Of a DNA stretch of 51,764 nucleotides, positions 35,019-44,038 are shown in pieces; position 1 is the first letter of the stretch; every line of letters begins with the position of its first letter. Both the position numbers and the translations under genes were made by a program. Source of the stretch: a bacterium (lineage in GTDB: Bacteria > CG2-30-53-67 > CG2-30-70-394); assembly GCA_024278555.1 (NCBI GenBank), contig JAJRSX010000146.1:1-51764 (forward strand), read 5' to 3'. Below the pieces are notes generated by a model that was not told the DNA's origin, made no database searches, and saw only the letters and a program-made list of their open reading frames with translations.

Positions 35019-36506
35019 ATGCGTACCTACGACCGGCTTTGCGATCGGTTCCGCGAGCTCCACCACCTCGCCGGGGTGGAGGAGCTCCTGTCGTGGGACC
35101 AGCAGACCTACCTGCCGCCCAAGGGCCACGGCCGCCGTGGGGAGCAGCTCGCGGCGATGGCCGGGTTGCTCCACCGGCGCCTCACCGACCCGGAGGTGGG
35201 CGGCTGGGTCGAGTCGGCGGCGGAAGAGGCGCTCACCAGGGAGGAGCGGCGCAATCTGGAGCTGATGGGGTGGCGCCACCGGCGCGCCGTGGCCATCCCG
35301 GAGGCCCTGGCCACCGACTTCGCCCGCGCCGCGGCCACCGCCTGGGAGGGGTGGCGGGCGGCGCGGAAGCACGACGACTTCTCCCGCTTCGCCCCCCACC
35401 TGGAGCGGGTGGTGGCGCTGGCAACGGAACGCGGCCGCTGCCTCGCTGGCGGCGGCGACCCGTACGCCGGCCTCCTGGAGGAGTACGAGCCGGGGCTCGA
35501 CCCGGCGACCCTGGAGCGCCTCCTGGTGCCCCTCGCCGAGGGGCTCGCCCACCTCGCCCGGCGGGTGGCGGACTCCCCCACGACCCTCTCCGCAGGACCG
35601 CTCTTGGGCGACTTCCCGGAGCGCGGCCAGTGGGCCCTGGCGCAGCGCCTGGTCCGCGCCATGGGGTTCGACCTCGACGGCGGCCGACTGGATAACGCGC
35701 CCCACCCCTTCTCCTCCGGGTCGCTGGGCGACGTGCGCCTCACCACCCGCTTCCGGCGCGAGGATCTGCGTGAGGGGATCGGCTCGATCATCCACGAGGC
35801 GGGCCACGGCCTCTACGAGCAGGGGCTCGACCCGGAGATCGCCGACCTGCCGGTGGGGGCGCCCCTCTCCATGGGGCTGCACGAGTCCCAGTCGCGTCTG
35901 TGGGAGAACCAGGTGGCGCGCTCACGCGCCGGCGCGCAGTGGCTCCTCGGCGAGCTCAAGGCGGTCTTTCCCGACCGCTTCGCCACCATCGACGGCGAGG
36001 CGATCTACCGGGCGCTGAACGTGGTCGCCCCGGGGCTGATCCGCACCGACGCGGACGAGGTCCACTACAACCTCCACATCTGCCTCCGCTGGGAGCTGGA
36101 GCGGCGGCTGATTGCCGGTGACCTGGAGGTGGCGGAGCTGCCGGCGGCGTGGGGCGAGGCGATGGGCCGCTGGCTCGGAGTCGAGGTGGTGAGCGACCGC
36201 GACGGCTGCCTCCAGGACGTCCACTGGACCAGTGACTTCGGCTACTTCCCCACCTACGCCCTCGGCAACCTCTACGCGGCGCAGCTCTACGCCGCGGCGC
36301 AACCGGCCCTCCCGGACCTGGAGGCGCAGATCGCCGCGGGCGAGCTCACCCCCCTGCGCGACTGGCTGGGCGCCAAGGTCCACCGCACCGGCAGCCGCCT
36401 CGCCCAGGCGGAGCTCATTGAGGCGGTCACCGGCGCGCCCCTCTCCGAGCGGCCACTCCTTGCCTCCCTGGAGGCGAAGGTGGGGGCCCTTTATGACCTC
36501 GGCTGA
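35019..36506 (+). CDS. M32-family carboxypeptidase (Taq type)
   Basis: A cytoplasmic zinc carboxypeptidase of 495 residues, the normal M32 length. The zinc-binding motif is HEAGH in IIHEAGHGLYEQG (near residues 261-273), with the family motifs GVEELLSWDQQTYLPPKG at the N-terminus, ESQSRLWENQVARS, and the RTDADEVHYNLHI segment near 347. It removes C-terminal residues with broad specificity, usually excluding Pro. The ATG at 35019 has GGAGAGAG upstream; this site lies right at the right end of the 193-bp repeat. Confidence 0.94.
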   Translation: MRTYDRLCDRFRELHHLAGVEELLSWDQQTYLPPKGHGRRGEQLAAMAGLLHRRLTDPEVGGWVESAAEEALTREERRNLELMGWRHRRAVAIPEALATDFARAAATAWEGWRAARKHDDFSRFAPHLERVVALATERGRCLAGGGDPYAGLLEEYEPGLDPATLERLLVPLAEGLAHLARRVADSPTTLSAGPLLGDFPERGQWALAQRLVRAMGFDLDGGRLDNAPHPFSSGSLGDVRLTTRFRREDLREGIGSIIHEAGHGLYEQGLDPEIADLPVGAPLSMGLHESQSRLWENQVARSRAGAQWLLGELKAVFPDRFATIDGEAIYRALNVVAPGLIRTDADEVHYNLHICLRWELERRLIAGDLEVAELPAAWGEAMGRWLGVEVVSDRDGCLQDVHWTSDFGYFPTYALGNLYAAQLYAAAQPALPDLEAQIAAGELTPLRDWLGAKVHRTGSRLAQAELIEAVTGAPLSERPLLASLEAKVGALYDLG

Positions 36507-36617
36507 GCTGGCGCCTCGCCGCCTCGAACGAATTTCTCGACCATCGACCCACAACTAGCGCATTGATGGATCGACGTTCCTAGTAACGGGTCTCTATCCC
36601 ATGGCCCATGCCATCGG

Positions 36618-37904
36618 ATGAGGAGGGTTATATTGAAGGCTCCTGACTGCCATGACGCCACTCCAGGAAGACTGGAGCACTGCCAGATCACCGGTTCGGA
36701 AAACCTTTTTGAAGCCGTGGACCTGGGCCATCAACCACCTTGTGATGCCCTCTTGAGCAAGGCGGCGCTGGATCAGCCGGAGGTTACTTACCCTCTGCGA
36801 CTCAATATTTGCCCGGAGTCGGGGCTGGCGCAACTGGGCCACGTGGTCGAGGGATCGACCATTTATCCGCTCGACTATCCCTACCGTTCCGGGATCTCGG
36901 AGCCCCTGAGGATTTACCAGAAGGCCTTTGCGGATGACATCGTTCAGCGATTTCGCATCCCCGCGGATTCGCTCTGCGCCGATATTGGCTCGAATGACGG
37001 CACCCTGCTCACCGGCTTCAGACGCAACGGCATGCGCATCATCGGCGTGGAGCCCACGAACATCGCGAACTGCGCCGTCAGAGAAAATCAGGTGGAGACG
37101 ATCCAAAAATTCTTCACCGAGAACGTGGCGAAGGAGATCGTGGCCGAAAAGGGTCGCGCGAAGGTCATCACCATGACCAACGTCTTCGCCCACATGGCCC
37201 CCTTGGGGGAGGTGATGCGGGGGTTAGACCGTCTCCTGGACAAGGACGGCATCTTTGTTACCGAAAGCCAGTATCTCCTCGATGTCCTTGAGGACAACCA
37301 GTTCGAGGGGATCTACCACGAGCATATCCGTACCTACAGCCTCAAATCTTTGGTCACCCTCTTTCCCTACTACGGTATGGAGGTCTTTGATGTGGGGCGC
37401 GCATCGCGTTACGGCGGCAATATCCGTGCCTACGTTGCACGCAAGGGCGTCCACCCAATCAGCGCCAACGTCGCCGACCTGCTGGCGGAGGAGGAGAGAA
37501 AGGGGTTGTTCGCGCCGGAGGCGTGGGCGCAGTGGCGCGGGCGGGTGGCCGAGAACCGCGCTCGCTTCATGCAACTCGCCTATGAAGCACGGCAGAAGGG
37601 GCTACGCTTTGTCGCCGATTCCTGCCCCGGACGGGGCGCGGTCCTGGTGAACTATTACGGCCTTGACCACAACCTCATGCCCTATGTTGCTCAATTGCCG
37701 GGCTCCGAGAAGGTTGGCAAATACATGCCAGGGACCCATATCCCCATCGTCGACAATGAGGTGATCCTTCGAGAGCAGCCGGACTACGTCGTCATCCTCG
37801 CGTGGCACTACGGTGACTTCATCATGGAGAGGTGGCGCGAGAGGGGATTGAAATCCGCCTTCGTTCTCCCCCTGCCCGAGTTCAGGGTCGTTCCGGCCAG
37901 TTAG
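36618..37904 (+). CDS. sugar C-methyltransferase-like protein
   Basis: SAM-dependent methyltransferase of the three-domain type used on deoxysugars (TylC3/NovU group). The N-terminal zinc-domain-like part shows AVDLGHQPPCDALL and TYPLRLNICPESGLAQLGHV, then DYPYRSGIS; the CxxC pairs of the family are reduced to CQIT and CPES, so zinc binding may be lost. The SAM motif is CADIGSNDGTLL (about 119-130), and the C-terminal domain has GKYMPGTHIPI. ATG 36618 lacks a ribosome site; TTG 36633 has AGGAGG six bases upstream and may be the true start. GC content is visibly lower than in the neighbours. Confidence 0.83.
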   Translation: MRRVILKAPDCHDATPGRLEHCQITGSENLFEAVDLGHQPPCDALLSKAALDQPEVTYPLRLNICPESGLAQLGHVVEGSTIYPLDYPYRSGISEPLRIYQKAFADDIVQRFRIPADSLCADIGSNDGTLLTGFRRNGMRIIGVEPTNIANCAVRENQVETIQKFFTENVAKEIVAEKGRAKVITMTNVFAHMAPLGEVMRGLDRLLDKDGIFVTESQYLLDVLEDNQFEGIYHEHIRTYSLKSLVTLFPYYGMEVFDVGRASRYGGNIRAYVARKGVHPISANVADLLAEEERKGLFAPEAWAQWRGRVAENRARFMQLAYEARQKGLRFVADSCPGRGAVLVNYYGLDHNLMPYVAQLPGSEKVGKYMPGTHIPIVDNEVILREQPDYVVILAWHYGDFIMERWRERGLKSAFVLPLPEFRVVPAS

Positions 37905-37915
37905 GCGAGAGGCAT

Positions 37916-39016
37916 CTATTTGTAGGCGTTGCATACATCGATCACGGTTTGCGCGTCGTCGTCGGTAAGGCTTGGGTTGAGTGGCAGGCTGATCACGGTC
38001 TTGTGGATCTTTTCCGTGATCGGATAGTGCCGATCGTTCCAGCTTGCGTATGCCGGTTGCTTGTGCGGTGGAACTGGGTAATGAACCATCGTTCCGACAC
38101 CCTTGTCGCGCAGGTAGGCGGCGAAGGTGTCGCGCTCCTCTACCCGGACGACAAACAGGTGCCATACGTGGGACCTCGCCGTTCCCTTCGGCGGCAGAAT
38201 CAGGTTGGCGTTGTCGATTCCATTCAGATACCGCGCCGCGATCTCTCGTCGTCGTTCATTTTCGCTGTCGAGATATTGTAGTTTCACCTTCAAGACAGCG
38301 GCCTGCAGCTCGTCCAGGCGGCTGTTTATGCCTGCGTATTGGTTGCGGTATTTCGTGTGACTTCCATAGTTTCGTAATGCGCGGACGGTCTCGGCGAGCT
38401 CGTCATCGTCCGTGGTGACCGCGCCGGCGTCACCGAGTGCGCCGAGGTTCTTGGAGGGGAAGAAGCTGATCCCGCCGGCGTCACCCAGGCTGCCGGCCCT
38501 TCTTCCTTCGTACTCGGCTCCGGCCGCCTGGGCGGAGTCCTCGATAATCTTCAAACCATATTGATCTGCGATCGATCTCATCTTGTCGCCGTAGCTGACC
38601 AGGCCGTAGAGATGTACCGTCAAGATTCCCTTTGTCCGTTCGCTGATGGATGCCTCCAGGAGATCGCAATCGATGTTGTAGGTACCCATGTCCGGCTCGA
38701 CCAATACCGCGGTCAGGCGGTTCTCGGTGATCGCCAGGATGCTGGCGATATAGGTATTGGCAGGGACGAGGATCTCGTCGCCTTCGTGGAAGATACCCAG
38801 CTCTTTGTAGGCGCGAAAAATGAGCGTAAGGGCGTCCAGCCCATTGCCGGTGCCAATGGTATTCCGGACCCCACAGTAGTCGGAAAAGGCGCGCTCAAAA
38901 GAGGCTACATTGTCCCCCAGGATGTACCACCCGGAATCGATGACGCGCGAAACGGCGTCCATCAATTCATCTTTATGCGGTGCGTTGAGGCCCTTTAGAT
39001 CGAGAAACGGGATCAT
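37916..39016 (-). CDS. DegT/DnrJ/EryC1-type sugar aminotransferase
   Basis: PLP-dependent aminotransferase that converts a nucleotide-linked keto-deoxysugar to an aminosugar. The 366-residue protein starts [18 protein letters not shown], has the aldimine-forming Lys in [26 protein letters not shown] upstream of it, and [17 protein letters not shown]; it resembles dTDP-3-keto-6-deoxyhexose 3-aminotransferases (FdtB/QdtB). It faces the methyltransferase gene tail to tail with 11 bases between. Codon use and GC are lower than average. No other sugar-pathway genes are in the window. Confidence 0.9.
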   Translation of the reverse strand: MIPFLDLKGLNAPHKDELMDAVSRVIDSGWYILGDNVASFERAFSDYCGVRNTIGTGNGLDALTLIFRAYKELGIFHEGDEILVPANTYIASILAITENRLTAVLVEPDMGTYNIDCDLLEASISERTKGILTVHLYGLVSYGDKMRSIADQYGLKIIEDSAQAAGAEYEGRRAGSLGDAGGISFFPSKNLGALGDAGAVTTDDDELAETVRALRNYGSHTKYRNQYAGINSRLDELQAAVLKVKLQYLDSENERRREIAARYLNGIDNANLILPPKGTARSHVWHLFVVRVEERDTFAAYLRDKGVGTMVHYPVPPHKQPAYASWNDRHYPITEKIHKTVISLPLNPSLTDDDAQTVIDVCNAYK

Positions 39017-39084
39017 GGAATCTTCTCTGTTGGCGGCGGGGAACCGCTAGTCTCCGTAAGAAGTCGGGCCAAATCCTAACGCAA

Positions 39085-39120
39085 TGAGGCCCCGGAGAGC
39101 AGGTGCTCGCCGGGGCCTCA
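39085..39120 (-). terminator. long terminator-like hairpin after the oxidoreductase operon
   Basis: TGAGGCCCCGG (39085-39095) and CCGGGGCCTCA (39110-39120) form a perfect 11-bp stem. The loop holds a further GAGC-AGGT-GCTC stem. It lies 37 bases past the stop of the beta gene. The following bases on the minus strand (TTGCGTTAGGATTTGG) are only weakly T-rich. Confidence 0.7.
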
Positions 39121-39157
39121 CAGGGTGTTGGAGCGGAGAGGCGACCTTGTTCCGCGT

Positions 39158-40762
39158 CTACTTCTCCTGATCCTCGTTGACGATCCCGGCGAGCTCCTGG
39201 AGCTGCCACCAGTTCTCCAGCCGCTCCTGCTGGCTCTTGAGGATCATCTCCGACGGGTTGCCGTCTTTGTCGAAGTGCTTGGCAAACCGCCCTTCGGTGC
39301 GGGCGAAGTGGGCAAAATCGTGGACCTCGACGGAGCCGTCCTTGCGCTCCTTGGTGTGCCAGTCGCGCTTCACCGACGGGTTGCCCTGGAGCGACAGCCG
39401 CTCCTTGATGGTGCGCCCCTTGGAGGGGTCGTAGATCATCAGGGGGAAGGCGCGGCACTCGACCGCGAGGCGCGCCTGGTGGGCGGCCATGTCGTCGGCG
39501 ACACCGTGCTCCGGCTGGCAGGTGGTGTAGCCGAGGACCACCGCCGGGCCGTTGTACTCCAGGGCCCCGCGCACCGACTTGTAGAGGTGGGTGGTCATCG
39601 GCCCGACGGTCTGCGCGACGTAGGTGTTGGGGTGCATCATGCAGATCTGCGCCGCCTCCTTGCGCCGCTCCGGCTTGCCCTGGACCGTCTTGCCGTGGAC
39701 GCTCATCTTCGCCTCCTGGCCCATGAAGGAGCAGGTGGAGGTCTGGCCGCCGGTGTTGGAGTAGACCTGGGTGTCCATGATGAAGACCTTGATGTTCATC
39801 CCCGAGCAGAGCAGCCGCGACAGGGCCTGGAAGCCGATGTCGAGCATGCCGCCGTCGCCGCCCATGACCCACAGGCCGCGGTCGGTGTGGCCCATGTCGT
39901 CCCAGTAGCGGCGCACCCCCATGCCGAAGGTGGAGGCGTTCTCGAACAGGGAGTTGGCCCACGGCACCACAAAGGGGTTGTAGGGGTAGGTGGAGCCGTA
40001 GACGGTGGAGCAGCCGGTGGCGGCGACGATGCCGTAGTTGTTGCCGTGGTACTCGTGGGTGGCGGCCATGATCTGGCGGATCACCGATGCCTCGCCGCAC
40101 CCCATGCACGAGCCGGCGCCGCCGGTGTACTGCTGCGCGGTGGGCTTGAGCATGATGTCGATGTTGATTTTCGGGGAGATGTACTCCTTGGGCGTCGCCG
40201 GCAGGTCGTTGTGGAGCTTCCACAGGCGGAAGAAGTCGGGGAGGTTGTCCGGCGTCTTCTTGATCATCTTCAGGGCCCCGTGGTCGCCGCACACCTCGAC
40301 GCACTCGCCGCACCCCTTGCACTTGGTGGGGTCGATGAAGATGCCGAACTCCGCCCCCTCCGGCTTGCTCGGGTCCTTGTCGTGCTTCTTCTGGTAGGTC
40401 TTGTAGAACTTGGTGGTCCGCACGAGCTGGGCGCGGGCGAGGTCGCGCTCCTCCGGGTCGTCGATCGCGGCGAGGGCCTCCTCCAGGTCGGCGGTGCGCA
40501 CCACCTTGCCGAGGATGGCGGTGTCCGGGCAGTTCTGGACGCACTCCATGCAGGCGACGCAGTTGGCGGCGGTGAGCTCCGGGACCTCCGGGGCGATGTA
40601 GGAGAAGTCGCGCTGCGCGCCGGTGCCCGCGGGCACCACCGACTGGGCGACGAACTCGTCCGCCGGCAGGGAGGAGCCGCCGCCGCGGTTGTAGGCGTCG
40701 AGGACCTCGTCGGCGCGCTTGTAGTCGTACCAGTTGTTTTTCTTCGTCTCGGGTGTGCTCAT
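39158..40762 (-). CDS. 2-oxoacid:ferredoxin oxidoreductase, ferredoxin plus TPP (beta) polypeptide
   Basis: The second half of a split pyruvate:ferredoxin oxidoreductase-type enzyme, 534 residues. Two [4Fe-4S] motifs lie in the N-terminal third (CVACMECVQNCP and CKGCGECVEVCG), followed by the TPP domain with CMGCGEAS, GDGGMLDIGF and the PFOR-like DTQVYSNTGGQTS. The enzyme links oxidative decarboxylation, or reductive carboxylation, of a 2-oxoacid to ferredoxin. The ATG at 40762 sits at the end of a repeat-rich 264-base spacer after the alpha gene. The substrate is most likely pyruvate by similarity; 2-oxoglutarate is not excluded. Confidence 0.9.
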   Translation of the reverse strand: MSTPETKKNNWYDYKRADEVLDAYNRGGGSSLPADEFVAQSVVPAGTGAQRDFSYIAPEVPELTAANCVACMECVQNCPDTAILGKVVRTADLEEALAAIDDPEERDLARAQLVRTTKFYKTYQKKHDKDPSKPEGAEFGIFIDPTKCKGCGECVEVCGDHGALKMIKKTPDNLPDFFRLWKLHNDLPATPKEYISPKINIDIMLKPTAQQYTGGAGSCMGCGEASVIRQIMAATHEYHGNNYGIVAATGCSTVYGSTYPYNPFVVPWANSLFENASTFGMGVRRYWDDMGHTDRGLWVMGGDGGMLDIGFQALSRLLCSGMNIKVFIMDTQVYSNTGGQTSTCSFMGQEAKMSVHGKTVQGKPERRKEAAQICMMHPNTYVAQTVGPMTTHLYKSVRGALEYNGPAVVLGYTTCQPEHGVADDMAAHQARLAVECRAFPLMIYDPSKGRTIKERLSLQGNPSVKRDWHTKERKDGSVEVHDFAHFARTEGRFAKHFDKDGNPSEMILKSQQERLENWWQLQELAGIVNEDQEK

Positions 40763-41026
40763 GGTTGGCTCGCTGTGCTCGCGGGGGTGGGGGCCAGCCT
40801 GCGGCCGGCGGGATGGGCTCGCTTCGCTCGCGGGGTGGGGGATGGGGGGGGAGGGGGTGGTTGGCCGCGTTGCGGCCATCGGACTATTTCGTGGGGATTT
40901 CTAACGACATCTCATCAGCCCGAAGGGCTGTCTGGCCCTCATCCCCCACCCCTCACCCCCCATCCCCTGGTTGTAGGTCAGGGGGTTGCTCGGGGATCGA
41001 CGGTATCTCGGGATCGGCTTTACACC
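40763..41026. repeat. third intergenic repeat family, copy A, with G- and C-run tracts
   Basis: The 264-base spacer begins at the beta start codon with GGCTCGCTGTGCTCGC (40767-40782), nearly identical to 43873-43888. It contains a G-run tract at 40832-40860, a palindrome CAGCCC-GAA-GGGCTG at 40916-40930, and a C-run tract at 40935-40968 that is broadly complementary to the G-runs. Either strand could form a G-quadruplex; the transcribed RNA carries the G-runs complementary to 40935-40968. No gene is present. Confidence 0.7.
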
Positions 41027-43045
41027 TCAAATAAAGAACGCGTTCACGTCCTTGCCCTTGGCGTCCCACTCCTCCTTGCCCTGGGCGAGGAGCTCGCGCG
41101 GGGTCGCCTCCATGATCGCGCGCGGGACCTCGAAGACCTCGTCGAACCCCTTGCGCACCGCGTTCAGGTTGTCGCGGACGACCGCGTCGCCCTTCTTGCC
41201 GAAGTACTTCTTCAGGGGCGCCTCCACCTTGGCGAAGAGCTCGTCGTCGCTCATCCCCGCCTCCTTTTGGAAGGGGGTGACGCGGAGGAAGACGCCGAGG
41301 AGCACCACCCCCTGGAAGCGCTGGATCAGGGAGTCGTCCGACTTGCAGCAGGCGCGGGCGATGCGCACCGTGTCGACCCCGAAGAAGCGGATGTGGTTCT
41401 CCACCATGAAGTAGCGCGCCCAGGCCGGCAGGGAGTCCCACAGCCCCTGGGGATCCTCCACGTCGGTGTGCTGGAAGATGGCGCCGCCCTCCTGGAGGCC
41501 GACGCACGGGTTGCCCATGTTCCAGGTGGTGGGGTCCATCAGGGGGACGAACTCCACCTGCTGGAGCTCCGAGTGGGTGAGGATCTTCCCCTCCTTGGTG
41601 GTGGTCAGGTAGGTGTTGGTGGGCAGCCCCTTCTTCTCCGACCCGTACTTGGGCGATGCCTGGACCGGGAAGCCGAAGATGTCACCGATCATCGTGGCGA
41701 TCACCTTGTTGGTGGTCACCGAGCCGTAGCCCCCCACCGAGTGGCCGCGGATGGAGAAGGAGCCGGCCGGCCGCACATCGGGCTCGGTATCCACGGTGAG
41801 CGCCGCCGGGTGGTCGATGCCGATGGTGAAGTACCGCTTGCCGCCGTCGCCCACCATGTTGCGGCAGATGGCGACCATGTGGCCCGGGGTGACGTCGCGC
41901 GAGCCCAAGCCCGCGGAGCCCGAGTAGCAGACCGGGATGCGGTCGAGCTTCGGGAACCCCTCGCTGCCCATCGCCGCCTTGGCCAGCGACGCCTCGATGT
42001 CGGTGGTCAGGGGGTTGTCCGGGCCGAGGGGGATGTCGAGCCGTTCGAGGACCGAGAAGGCCTTGACGTTCTTCAGGGCCTCGACGATCTCCCGCGCCGG
42101 GAAGGGGCGGTAGGAGGTGATCGCGATCGCCCCCACCTTGACCCCCTCGTGGCGGCGGATGTGGTCGAGGGAGCCGATCGCGGTCTCGGCGGTGGAGCCG
42201 ATAGCGATGATCGCGTAGTCGGCATCCTCCATCTGGTGGGTCTCGATGAGGCCGTAGCGGCGGCCGGTGAGGCGGTAGAACTCGTCCATCGCCTCCTTGA
42301 GCTGACCGGGGAGGCGGTCGTAGAAGATCCGCTGCGCCACCTTGCCGCTCATGTAGGCGTCCTGGTTCTGGACCACCCCAATCTGCAGCGGCGTATCCGG
42401 GTCGAAGAGGCGGTAGATCTTCTCCTGCGAGTCACCCAGGTAGTCGCGGATGAGGTCGTCCTCGGGGAAGAGGCAGTTCTCGATCGTGTGGGTGGTCAGG
42501 AAGCCGTCCTGGACGTTCATGAAGGGGGTGCGGGTCTCCTCAGCGGTGCGGCGGGCGATGAGGTCGAGGTCGCCCACATCCTGGACGTTCTTGGCGAAGA
42601 GGATGCCCCAGCCGGTGTCGGCGCAGGCGAAGACGTCGTCGTGGCCGGCATGGACATTCAGCGCCTGGGAGGTGAGGGCCCGGGCACCAACGTTGAGGAC
42701 GATGGGGAGCCGCTTGCCGGCGCAGGTAAAGAGCACCTCCTTCATCAGCACCAGCCCCTGGCCGGAGGTGAAGTTGGCCACCCGGCCGCCGGCCATGGCG
42801 TACCCCTCACACGCCGACATGGAGGAGTGCTCGCTCTCCAGCTCCATCCAGCCGATCGGCCGGCCGAAGACGTTCTTGAAGCCGTTTGCCTGGGCCGCCT
42901 GGTAGTTCATCCCCATCACCGTGGAGGAGGTGATCGGGTAGGCGGCGGCGGCGTCGGTGGCGCGGGTCTCCGCGTAGGCGACCATGGCGCTGCCGTCGCC
43001 GGTACCGGGGATGCCGGGGAAGGGAAATCTGGAGTCAGAGGCCAT
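41027..43045 (-). CDS. 2-oxoacid:ferredoxin oxidoreductase, fused alpha-gamma polypeptide
   Basis: A 672-residue protein with the pyrimidine-binding domain at its start (AAAAYPITSSTVMGM near 34-48, GWMELESEHSSMSACEGYAM), a transketolase C-like domain with LERLDIPLGPDNPL, and a gamma domain with FSIRGHSVGGYGSVTTNKVIA (about 437-457). The order corresponds to domains I to III of single-chain PFOR, with the beta protein supplying the rest; together they total 1206 residues. AAGGA precedes the ATG at 43045. It precedes the beta gene on the minus strand, separated by a repeat-filled 264-base spacer. Confidence 0.9.
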   Translation of the reverse strand: MASDSRFPFPGIPGTGDGSAMVAYAETRATDAAAAYPITSSTVMGMNYQAAQANGFKNVFGRPIGWMELESEHSSMSACEGYAMAGGRVANFTSGQGLVLMKEVLFTCAGKRLPIVLNVGARALTSQALNVHAGHDDVFACADTGWGILFAKNVQDVGDLDLIARRTAEETRTPFMNVQDGFLTTHTIENCLFPEDDLIRDYLGDSQEKIYRLFDPDTPLQIGVVQNQDAYMSGKVAQRIFYDRLPGQLKEAMDEFYRLTGRRYGLIETHQMEDADYAIIAIGSTAETAIGSLDHIRRHEGVKVGAIAITSYRPFPAREIVEALKNVKAFSVLERLDIPLGPDNPLTTDIEASLAKAAMGSEGFPKLDRIPVCYSGSAGLGSRDVTPGHMVAICRNMVGDGGKRYFTIGIDHPAALTVDTEPDVRPAGSFSIRGHSVGGYGSVTTNKVIATMIGDIFGFPVQASPKYGSEKKGLPTNTYLTTTKEGKILTHSELQQVEFVPLMDPTTWNMGNPCVGLQEGGAIFQHTDVEDPQGLWDSLPAWARYFMVENHIRFFGVDTVRIARACCKSDDSLIQRFQGVVLLGVFLRVTPFQKEAGMSDDELFAKVEAPLKKYFGKKGDAVVRDNLNAVRKGFDEVFEVPRAIMEATPRELLAQGKEEWDAKGKDVNAFFI

Positions 43046-43243
43046 CGCAAGATCCTTAAGCTGTGGGGGTCGAGTCGTGAGGGATGGATCAAGAGCAGGG
43101 GGGCGTGTTTAGCACACGGGTTTTCACTAGCGTAGGGGCGGCGTTATCTGGGCGCCCGCGACCTGCCGTCGATTCGCCGGGGGGGAGGCGACTCTTACCG
43201 TTCTCTTCTCTGGCGGACCATGGCGATCGATCGGGGGGGGGCC

Positions 43244-43277
43244 AGGAGCCTGTCGGGCCAAAGTCCGACAGGCTCCT
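43244..43277. repeat. 13-bp palindrome overlapping the recR stop
   Basis: AGGAGCCTGTCGG (43244-43256) and CCGACAGGCTCCT (43265-43277) form a perfect 13-bp stem with an 8-base loop. It overlaps the recR TAG. A C-run, not a T-run, follows on the minus strand, so it is more like a REP-type palindrome than a classical terminator, though it may still stop or protect the recR message. Confidence 0.7.
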
Positions 43278-43872
43278 AGACCGGTCCGCGCCCCGCCAGG
43301 GCGCGCGACAGGGTGAGGGGGTCGATGTACTCCAGGTCGCCGCCCACCGGGATGCCGCGGGCCGGGCGGGTGACGGTGACCCCGTGGCCGGTGAGGATGC
43401 GGGCGAGGTAGGCGGCGGTCGCCTCCCCCTCGTGGGTCGGGTTGGTGGCGACGATCACCTCGCGCACCTCACCCGCCTCCACCCGCCGTACCAGGGAGTC
43501 GATGCGCAGCTCCGTGGGCCCCACCCCCTCCACCGGCGACAGGACGCCGTGGAGACAGTGGTAGCGGCCGCGGAAGCAGCCCGCCTGCTCCACCACGAAG
43601 ACGTCGCGCGGCTGCTCGACGACGCAGATCAGCCCGGCGTCGCGCTCGGGATCGAGGCAGATGGCGCACACCTCCCCCTCGGCGAGCCCCTCACACCGGC
43701 GACAGAAGCCGAGGCGCCCCTTCAGGTCGGTGAGCGCCCTCGCCAGGGCCGCCACCTCCTCGCGCGGCTGGGCGAGGAGGTGAAAGGTGAGGCGCTCGGC
43801 GGTGCGCCTCCCGATACCGGGCAGCCGGGTGAGCTGGCGCACCGCCACCTCGATGGGGTGGTCGGGTTTCAT
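43276..43872 (-). CDS. recR: recombination mediator protein RecR
   Basis: Works with RecF and RecO to load RecA on gapped DNA. The 198-residue product has the helix-hairpin-helix QLTRLPGIGRRTAERLTFHLL (14-34), the zinc motif CRRCEGLAEGEVCAIC, and the TOPRIM domain with ICVVEQPRDVFVVEQ and ATNPTHEGEATAAYL. ATG 43872 gives the canonical start MKPDHPIEVAV. It is last in SRP RNA-dnaX-ebfC-recR; the 166-base spacer from ebfC holds repeat family 3. Confidence 0.96.
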   Translation of the reverse strand: MKPDHPIEVAVRQLTRLPGIGRRTAERLTFHLLAQPREEVAALARALTDLKGRLGFCRRCEGLAEGEVCAICLDPERDAGLICVVEQPRDVFVVEQAGCFRGRYHCLHGVLSPVEGVGPTELRIDSLVRRVEAGEVREVIVATNPTHEGEATAAYLARILTGHGVTVTRPARGIPVGGDLEYIDPLTLSRALAGRGPV

Positions 43873-44038
43873 GGCTCGCCGTGCTCGCCAGGGAGGTAGG
43901 GAGATCGGGATGTAGGGAGTAGGGGTGGAACCGGCCTGGGGGCCGGCATTTTGTTCATGTGGGTGGGTTCCATCGGCATCGTCGCCGGCCCGAAGGGCCA
44001 TCCTCCCCTACCTCCCGATCTCCCGATATTCCCGATAT
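43873..44038. repeat. third intergenic repeat family, copy B
   Basis: This spacer between ebfC and recR starts at the recR ATG with GGCTCGCCGTGCTCGC (43873-43888). It has a G-rich GGGAGGTAGGGAGATCGGGA-like tract, a palindrome GGCCC-GAA-GGGCC at 43987-43999 and a C-rich tract. The element order is the same as in copy A at 40763-41026, though shorter. Confidence 0.65.

Noticed and set aside
39125-43135. Very long plus-strand open frame opposite the oxidoreductase genes
   Set aside because: It is a shadow of two well-supported minus-strand genes; the sequence is His/Asp/Leu/Gly-biased without domains.
43244-43277. Intrinsic terminator of recR
   Set aside because: The stem is perfect but is followed by a C-run and not a T-run on the minus strand, so it was listed as a palindrome.
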